DNA from: Phocaeicola faecalis | Lineage (GTDB): Bacteria; Bacteroidota; Bacteroidia; Bacteroidales; Bacteroidaceae | DNA: 64,000 nucleotides | Assembly: GCF_021730445.1 (NCBI RefSeq) | Contig: NZ_JADNRM010000008.1 | Span: forward strand, 107,500 to 171,499 | Direction of reading: 5' to 3' | In this document: piece by piece, positions 58,505 through 64,000 of the stretch | How the letters are laid out: every line of letters starts with the position of its first letter | Position numbering within the stretch: position 1 is the first letter of the stretch | Notes under the pieces: model-generated | What the model was told of the DNA's origin: nothing | Databases searched by the model: none | Seen by the model: the letters and a program-made list of their open reading frames with translations, nothing else | Program-made: the position numbers and the translations under genes

Positions 58505-59548
58505 ATGATTAATACATTAACTTCCTTACGGCTCTTTTTTGCGCTGATGGTTTTCGGGGCGCATTGTTATGTCGTTGATTCCACCTTTTCAACTCATTTC
58601 TATAAAGAGGGGTTTGTGGGCGTGAGTTTCTTCTTTATATTGAGCGGCTTTATTATCGCTTATAATTATCAGCAGAAGCTGGTGGAGCGGAAAGTGTCGA
58701 AACGTCAGTTTTGGGTGGCACGAATTGCCCGTATCTATCCATTGCATATAGCGACCTTATTGGGAGTGGCCGTGATAGGTAATCTGTTGCATCCGATGGG
58801 TTGGGGGGAAGGATTGAGGCATTTTATTCCTGCACTGTTCCTTTTGCATCCTTTTGTTCCTCGGATGGATTACTTCTTTTATTTCGACAGTCCTTCCTGG
58901 AGTTTGGGGTGTGAGCAGTTGTTTTATTTCTTGTTTCCGTTTTTAGCCCTGTTATTTTATAAAAAGCAGCGGTTGGTGGGAGTCTTGCTAGTTTGTGCCG
59001 TGGTGGTTCCTACGCTGATGTCACTGACGGATGAGGCGAATATCCGTGGTTATTGGTATGTGAATCCATTGGCCCGATTCCCTGATTTTCTGGTGGGTAT
59101 GTTGCTGTATCGGGTCTATGAATGGTGCCGTTCCAAACAGTTGTCTTTTTCTACAGCTTCATTGCTCGAAGTTGGGGCGGTATGTATCTTCCTGCTGTTT
59201 TATATGGTTTCGGAGGACTTGGTCCCCAAGGTATACCGTTATTCCTGTTATTATTGGATTCCGATTTCGTTGGTTCTGTTGATATTCTCTTTGCAGAAAG
59301 GGTTCCTTTCCCGCATTCTATCCAATAAATATCTGGTTGTCGGCGGTGATATCAGTTACAGCTTTTATCTGATTCATTTGTGGGTTATACTGGCTTATGT
59401 GGAATTGGCGCAAACATACGATTGGCACATCAGCCTGTATATCAGTATCCCGCTTATCTTTGCAGTTACTATCGCATTGAGCCTGCTTTCTTATTATTAT
59501 TTTGAGAAACCGGCCAACCGCTTGGTAAAACGAATTTTAAATAAATAA
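58505..59548 (+). CDS. Membrane acyltransferase (acyltransferase family 3)
   Basis: The 347-residue multi-pass protein starts MINTLTSLRLFFALMVFGAHCY. It has the conserved RxxFxxxVxxxHC-like start, the loop SPSWSLGCEQLFYFLFPFL and YSFYLIHLWVILAYVEL at the end. This family transfers acyl groups to sugars or envelope glycans across the inner membrane. The substrate is unknown. It lies 13 bases upstream of the DUF418 gene, so they are probably one operon. Confidence 0.85.
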   Translation: MINTLTSLRLFFALMVFGAHCYVVDSTFSTHFYKEGFVGVSFFFILSGFIIAYNYQQKLVERKVSKRQFWVARIARIYPLHIATLLGVAVIGNLLHPMGWGEGLRHFIPALFLLHPFVPRMDYFFYFDSPSWSLGCEQLFYFLFPFLALLFYKKQRLVGVLLVCAVVVPTLMSLTDEANIRGYWYVNPLARFPDFLVGMLLYRVYEWCRSKQLSFSTASLLEVGAVCIFLLFYMVSEDLVPKVYRYSCYYWIPISLVLLIFSLQKGFLSRILSNKYLVVGGDISYSFYLIHLWVILAYVELAQTYDWHISLYISIPLIFAVTIALSLLSYYYFEKPANRLVKRILNK

Positions 59549-59561
59549 CAATAACTATTTC

Positions 59562-60743
59562 ATGGAAAAACAATTATCAGAAAAACTGCCGCGTATTGAG
59601 GTGGTAGATGCTTTGAGGGGATTTGCTGTGATGGCAATTCTCCTAGTACATAACTTGGAACATTTTATCTTTCCGGTTTATCCTACAGGAGACCCCGGAT
59701 GGTTGAATATTCTGAATGACGGAGTCTTTAACATTACTTTTTCTTTGTTTGCCGGAAAAGCTTATGCTATTTTTGCTTTGCTGTTCGGGTTTACATTCTA
59801 TATTCAGTCGGCCAACCAGCAACGGAAAGGGAAGGATTTTGGCTATCGCTTCCTTTGGCGTCTAGTCTTATTAGCCGTTTTTGCTACTGTTAATGCTGCT
59901 TTTTTTCCGGCAGGAGATGTCCTGTTGCTGTTTGTTGTAGTGGGTGTCGTATTGTTTGTGGTGCGCAAGTGGAGTGATTGTGCCATTTTGCTTACGGCTA
60001 TCCTGTTCCTTTTGCAACCCGTAGAGTGGTATCATTATATAGTCAGTCTGTTCGACCCTTCGCATACGTTGCCCGATTTGGGAGTAGGACCGATGTATCA
60101 GGAAGTGGCAGCTTATACGAAAGAAGGAAACTTTGGAGAGTTTATATGGGGGAATATCACTTTGGGACAGAAAGCCAGCTTGTATTGGGCATTGGGGGCC
60201 GGTCGCTTTTGGCAGACTGCCGGCTTGTTTCTGATGGGACTGTATATCGGCCGTAAGCAGCTTTTTGTTTCTTCCGAGGCCAATACACGTTTTTGGGTGA
60301 AGGCACTCATTATCTCTGCCATCGCATTTGCTCCGTTGTTTCAGTTGAAAGAATTGGTGATGGTAAGTGGCAGTCCGCTTGTTCAGGGAACAGTAGGAAC
60401 GGCTTTCGATATGTGGCAGAAGTTTGCATTCACGGTAGTGCTGGTTGCATCTTTTGTGTTGCTTTATCAAAAGGAAGGTTTCAAGAAGTTTGTGTCCAAT
60501 CTTCGCTTTTATGGAAAAATGAGTTTGAGTAATTACATTGGGCAATCCATTGCCGGAGCTATCATTTATTTCCCATTCGGATTGTATCTCGCTCCTTATT
60601 GTGGCTATACGCTCAGTCTGATTATCGGGTTTGTACTCTTCTTCTTGCAAGTTTATTTCTGCAAATGGTGGTTGAAGAGTCACAAACAAGGACCGCTGGA
60701 AGGCATTTGGCATAAATGGACATGGTTGGGAGCAAACAAGTGA
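59562..60743 (+). CDS. DUF418 family membrane protein
   Basis: The 393-residue multi-pass protein starts with LPRIEVVDALRGFAVMAILLVHN, the DUF418/YeiB motif, and contains YGKMSLSNYIGQSIAGAIIYFPF near the C-terminus (DUF418 domain). The family is distantly related to membrane acyltransferases; its function is unproven. The pairing with an acyltransferase and a secreted beta-glucosidase suggests glycan or glycolipid modification. Confidence 0.82.
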   Translation: MEKQLSEKLPRIEVVDALRGFAVMAILLVHNLEHFIFPVYPTGDPGWLNILNDGVFNITFSLFAGKAYAIFALLFGFTFYIQSANQQRKGKDFGYRFLWRLVLLAVFATVNAAFFPAGDVLLLFVVVGVVLFVVRKWSDCAILLTAILFLLQPVEWYHYIVSLFDPSHTLPDLGVGPMYQEVAAYTKEGNFGEFIWGNITLGQKASLYWALGAGRFWQTAGLFLMGLYIGRKQLFVSSEANTRFWVKALIISAIAFAPLFQLKELVMVSGSPLVQGTVGTAFDMWQKFAFTVVLVASFVLLYQKEGFKKFVSNLRFYGKMSLSNYIGQSIAGAIIYFPFGLYLAPYCGYTLSLIIGFVLFFLQVYFCKWWLKSHKQGPLEGIWHKWTWLGANK

Positions 60744-60777
60744 TTTGTTGCAGAAAGTAAGACACGCATATCGAATA

Positions 60778-63165
60778 ATGAAAAAATATTTACGTATGAA
60801 AAACCAAATTGCATTATTAGGCTTGTTGGCTTTATGTACTCACTCTCAGATGAGTGCGGCATCTCCTCAAAAAAGTATTTATCATAAAGGCTGGATTGAC
60901 TTTAATAAGAATGGAGTGATGGATATTTATGAAAATCCCAAAGCTCCATTGGAAGCTCGTGTGCAGGACTTGTTGAGTCAGATGACCCTTGATGAGAAAA
61001 CTTGCCAGATGGCTACACTTTATGGTTCGGGACGCATTCTGAAAGACGCATTGCCTCAAGAAAGTTGGAAAAACGAAATATGGAAAGACGGTATTGGAAA
61101 TATTGATGAAGAGCATAACGGTCTTGGCAAGTTCCGTTCAGAGTATGCTTTTCCTTATACCAAGCATGTAGATACAAAGCATACCATCCAGCGTTGGTTC
61201 ATTGAAGAGACCCGTCTGGGCATTCCGGTTGATTTTACGAATGAAGGGATACGCGGACTGTGCCACGACCGTGCCACGTATTTCCCGGCCCAGTGTGGAC
61301 AAGGTGCTACTTGGAATAAAGAACTGATTGCGCGTATTGCCGAAGTGGAGGCGCTGGAAGCCGATGCTTTGGGGTATACCAATATCTATTCTCCCATTTT
61401 GGATATTTCGCAAGACCCCCGCTGGGGACGCTGTGTGGAAACGTATGGTGAAGATCCCTATCTGGTGGGACAACTGGGTAAACAAATGGTAACTACCCTT
61501 CAAAAGTATAATTTGGTTGCCACTCCCAAGCATTTTGCCGTTTACAGTATTCCTGTGGGCGGACGTGACGGGCAGACACGTACCGATCCCCATGTGGCAC
61601 CGCGCGAAATGAGAACGCTTTATCTGGAGCCTTTCCGGGTGGCTTTTCAGGATGCGGGTGCTCTGGGTGTGATGAGCTCTTATAATGATTATGACGGTGA
61701 GCCGATTAGTGGAAGTTATCATTTCCTGACCGAAATTTTACGTCAGGAATGGGGATTCAAGGGCTATGTGGTTTCTGACAGTGAGGCAGTGGAGTTTGTT
61801 GCAGGCAAACATAAGGTGGCTGATACATACGAAGACGGTATTGCGCAGTGTGTCAATGCCGGTCTGAATGTGCGTACTAATTTTACCGCTCCCGATGAGT
61901 TTATAATTCCTTTGCGTAAAGCTATTGCCGATGGAAAGATTTCCTTTGATACGGTGGACAAGCGTGTGGCGGAAATTCTTCGTGTAAAGTTTTGGTTGGG
62001 GCTGTTCGACCATCCGTATCGCGGTGATGGAAAACTGGCCGAGAAGATTGTACATAGCAAAGAGCATCAGGCGGTGGCACTTGATGCAGCCCGTCAGTCA
62101 TTGGTTTTGCTTAAGAATGAGAAAGAGATGCTGCCCTTGTCCAAGTCGATTCGGAAAGTGGCCGTTATCGGTCCGAATGCCGAAGAGAAAAAGCAGCTCA
62201 TCTGCCGTTACGGACCCGCCAATGCACCGATAAAGACTGTTTTTCAGGGAATAAAGGAAATGCTTCCCGATGCAGAGGTGGTTTATCGGAAAGGGTGTGA
62301 CATTGTAGACCCGCATTTCCCGGAAAGTGAAATCCTTGATTTCCCGAAGACGGAAGAAGAAAGCAGGCTGATGGATGAGGCGGTTGCTGCCGCGCAAAAT
62401 GCAGAAGTTGCCATTATGGTGCTGGGCGGTAATGAACTGACGGTAAGGGAAGACCGCTCGCGTACCAGCTTGGAACTGCCTGGCCGTCAGGAGGAGTTGC
62501 TGAAAGCTGTGATGGGCACAGGCACACCGGTAGTGCTGGTGTTACTTGACGGTCGCGCGGCAACCATTAATTATGCGGCGGCTACTGTTCCGGCGATATT
62601 ACACGCCTGGTTTCCCGGCGAATTTTGCGGACAGGTAGTGGCTGAGGCTCTGTTTGGAGACTATAATCCGGGTGGAAGGCTGGCTGTGACTTTCCCTAAA
62701 TCAGTAGGACAAATACCCTTTGCCTTTCCTTTCAAACCAGGCTCGGATGTTCCGGCAAGCACTTCGGTTTATGGTGCACTTTATCCTTTCGGATATGGTC
62801 TGAGCTATACTTCTTTTGTGTATAGTGATTTGCAAATAACTCCTAAGGAACAGGGGGCGCAGGGCGAAGTGAATATAAGTTGCCGAGTGAAGAATGCGGG
62901 CAAGGTAAAAGGAGATGAAGTGGTACAACTTTATTTGCGTGACGAAGTGAGCAGTGTCACTACCTACACGAAAGTGCTGAGGGGCTTTGAACGTATCTCT
63001 TTGGAACCGGGAGAGGAAAAAATCGTTCGTTTTAAACTTCGTCCGCAGGATTTAGGGCTGTGGGATAAGAATATGAACTTCTGTGTAGAGCCGGGAAGTT
63101 TCAAAGTTATGGTTGGAGCTTCATCGGCGGATATCCGTTTGGAGGGAAACTTTGAGGTTATATAA
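60778..63165 (+). CDS. GH3 family beta-glycosidase
   Basis: The 795 residues start MKKYLRMKNQIALLGLLALC, a signal peptide ending near SAA. Catalytic (alpha/beta)8 and (alpha/beta)6 domains follow, then a C-terminal fibronectin III-like domain. Family motifs are YSPILDISQDPRWGRCVETYGEDPYL, PKHFA and WGFKGYVVSDSEAV, with nucleophile D334. GH3 members cleave beta-linked glucose or xylose from glycans. The ATG at 60778 gives the signal peptide; a TTG at 60745 is unlikely. It ends 110 bases before a clear terminator. Confidence 0.9.
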   Translation: MKKYLRMKNQIALLGLLALCTHSQMSAASPQKSIYHKGWIDFNKNGVMDIYENPKAPLEARVQDLLSQMTLDEKTCQMATLYGSGRILKDALPQESWKNEIWKDGIGNIDEEHNGLGKFRSEYAFPYTKHVDTKHTIQRWFIEETRLGIPVDFTNEGIRGLCHDRATYFPAQCGQGATWNKELIARIAEVEALEADALGYTNIYSPILDISQDPRWGRCVETYGEDPYLVGQLGKQMVTTLQKYNLVATPKHFAVYSIPVGGRDGQTRTDPHVAPREMRTLYLEPFRVAFQDAGALGVMSSYNDYDGEPISGSYHFLTEILRQEWGFKGYVVSDSEAVEFVAGKHKVADTYEDGIAQCVNAGLNVRTNFTAPDEFIIPLRKAIADGKISFDTVDKRVAEILRVKFWLGLFDHPYRGDGKLAEKIVHSKEHQAVALDAARQSLVLLKNEKEMLPLSKSIRKVAVIGPNAEEKKQLICRYGPANAPIKTVFQGIKEMLPDAEVVYRKGCDIVDPHFPESEILDFPKTEEESRLMDEAVAAAQNAEVAIMVLGGNELTVREDRSRTSLELPGRQEELLKAVMGTGTPVVLVLLDGRAATINYAAATVPAILHAWFPGEFCGQVVAEALFGDYNPGGRLAVTFPKSVGQIPFAFPFKPGSDVPASTSVYGALYPFGYGLSYTSFVYSDLQITPKEQGAQGEVNISCRVKNAGKVKGDEVVQLYLRDEVSSVTTYTKVLRGFERISLEPGEEKIVRFKLRPQDLGLWDKNMNFCVEPGSFKVMVGASSADIRLEGNFEVI

Positions 63166-63275
63166 ACGTCATTGGGAAAGTCCCCTGCCGCTGCCTAATG
63201 AGGGTGAATGTGAACTAAGTTAAACCAAAGAAGAACTTTGAATCTGAAACTTGCGCATCCTGAAAAGCAAGAGAA

Positions 63276-63319
63276 AGAGTCGTATCATTACTCGAAACAG
63301 AGTGCGATACGGCTCTTTT
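63276..63319 (+). terminator. Terminator after the GH3 gene
   Basis: AGAGTCGTATC pairs with GATACGGCTCT (11 bp, one G-T pair), enclosing a second ACTC/GAGT stem, followed by TTTT. Confidence 0.85.
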
Positions 63320-63354
63320 AAGTTTGGCAGTTACCATCTGTCACTTTCTCGGAA

Positions 63355-63485
63355 GGGTCATTTTTGTTTTGACCCTCAAAGGTATGAGTTTCATCGCGAA
63401 GTGGAAGCTGAAGAAACCGGTGGTAAATATTGGGTGAGAAAACGGCAGATGTCATGGTGGCGGAGGAAGGATTCTTCCTTCCTCC
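63355..63485. repeat. Two further hairpins in the right-hand spacer
   Basis: GGGTCA pairs with TGACCC at 63355-63375. GGAGGAAGGA (63462-63471) pairs with TCCTTCCTCC (63476-63485) around TTCT. Neither has a T run long enough for a sure terminator. No gene was seen from 63166 to 63898. Confidence 0.45.
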
Positions 63486-63619
63486 TTTCATTGGCCGTGG
63501 AAACGCCCTGCTGGTAGGGGTTCCGGTAGTGAATGGACATCCTGTATTGTCGTTTCATCCTCCTTTCATTTGTAATATTTCTTCCGGATTTAATTTTTTC
63601 TATAACGCTTTCATTTACG

Positions 63620-63695
63620 GTAGGGGCGGACCCATGTGTCCGCCCAATGGCTTAAAGTGAACTGTTCTCAGGCAGACACACGGGTCTGCCCCTAC
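63620..63695. repeat. REPIN-like pair of GTAGGGGC palindromes
   Basis: GTAGGGGCGGACCCATGTGT (from 63620, ending CCGCCC at 63645) is a stem-loop with GGGCGGAC/GTCCGCCC. An inverted partner at 63671-63695 begins GGCAGACACACGGGTCTGCC and ends CCTAC. The outer GTAGGGGC/GCCCCTAC ends match. Two REP-like palindromes in opposite orientation with a 25-base spacer form the REPIN pattern. A partial copy TCTGCCCCTAC lies at 63892-63902. Confidence 0.65.
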
Positions 63696-63898
63696 AGAAA
63701 ACGGTAGTCTAAAAAGATGAGACACAAGGGAATTGCTGAAGGCAAATTGTGAAGGGACTCGGAAAGCGCGGCTGAAGGGAGGATGAGGGGATGTGCTGTC
63801 ATTCTTAACCGACTGATTATATGAGTGTTTTGATTAAAATGTAAGGATGAACGGAAAGAAGGATGACCGGCTTAATGAGGGGATGATGCAATCTGCCC

Positions 63899-63997
63899 CT
63901 ACATGAAAAACATACCGAGCTTTTTAAAAAAGATACCGAGCTTTTCTGAAAACACAACGACCTTTTTAAAAAAGACTTTGAGGTTTTTAAAAAACAT
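63899..63997 (-). repeat. 21-bp array encoding a heptad-repeat peptide (32 codons, candidate small ORF)
   Basis: The unit repeats every 21 bases on the + strand, with the GAG or CGA core at 63917, 63938, 63959 and 63980. On the minus strand an ATG at 63997-63995 opens a frame of 32 codons ending TAG at 63899-63901. The peptide is a series of heptads: FFKNLKV, FFKKVVV, FSEKLGI, FFKKLGM. It may extend beyond the window edge upstream. Translation is not established; it may be pure repeat DNA. The stop overlaps a REP-like GCCCCTAC end. Confidence 0.5.
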
Positions 63998-64000
63998 CAA

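Noticed and set aside
60745..60777. TTG start adding 11 residues to the GH3 enzyme
   Set aside because: The ATG at 60778 gives a normal signal peptide and needs no rare start codon.
63251..63517. Small plus-strand frame of 88 codons with a TTG start
   Set aside because: It runs through the GH3 terminator and a second hairpin, and shows no family motif or start signal.

Overview
The window is chromosomal DNA of a Bacteroides-type bacterium (phylum Bacteroidota). Three things show this. Promoters follow the Bacteroides pattern, TTG or TTTG, 16-20 bp, then TAnnTTTG. Most genes lack a Shine-Dalgarno sequence. The accessory half carries a SusC/SusD pair, DUF4252 proteins, a 6-bladed beta-propeller lipoprotein and a Bacteroides-style sialic acid operon. 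I cannot name the species.

Positions 1-35200 are almost entirely information-processing genes on the + strand. After the 5' end of a divergent Xaa-Pro aminopeptidase come rpsU, a tyrosine recombinase and hpf. Next is a block resembling the E. coli tufB-rpoBC region: four tRNAs (Thr, Tyr, Gly, Thr), tuf, tRNA-Trp, secE, nusG, rplKAJL, rpoB and rpoC. A 720-base spacer after rpoC holds a terminator, a 22-bp alternating purine-pyrimidine array and a strongly structured leader in front of a small sensorless histidine kinase and a DUF3467 gene. Then come rpsL-rpsG-fusA and the fused S10-spc-alpha operon, rpsJ to rplQ, including short rpmD and rpmJ, and secY, map, infA and rpoA.

Positions 35300-44900 hold two small unknown envelope genes, a membrane-bound MutS-like ATPase and two lipoproteins. 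An ECF sigma/anti-sigma operon bracketed by two DUF4252 genes follows, with a candidate self-recognised ECF promoter. An O-acetylhomoserine sulfhydrylase and an SDR form a two-gene operon. The spacer at 40380-40790 carries two different short-period repeat arrays.

Positions 45000-64000 start with a thioesterase and a sialic acid catabolic operon (MFS transporter, YhcH-like protein, lyase, epimerase) behind a consensus promoter. Convergent to it lie an exported alpha/beta hydrolase, susD and susC. The susC promoter lies inside a 270-bp segment bounded by perfect 23-bp inverted repeats. This is a textbook candidate for a phase-variable invertible promoter, and it is ON as sequenced. Beyond it are an iron-type alcohol dehydrogenase, a frameshifted remnant of a TonB-dependent receptor, and an acyltransferase, DUF418 and GH3 beta-glucosidase cluster. 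A repeat-rich right edge has a REPIN-like pair and a 21-bp array that reads as a heptad-repeat peptide.

The observations most worth following up are the invertible susC promoter, the switch-like leader RNA after rpoC, the paired 21-bp arrays that both encode FFKNLKV-like heptads, and the ECF/DUF4252 operon.
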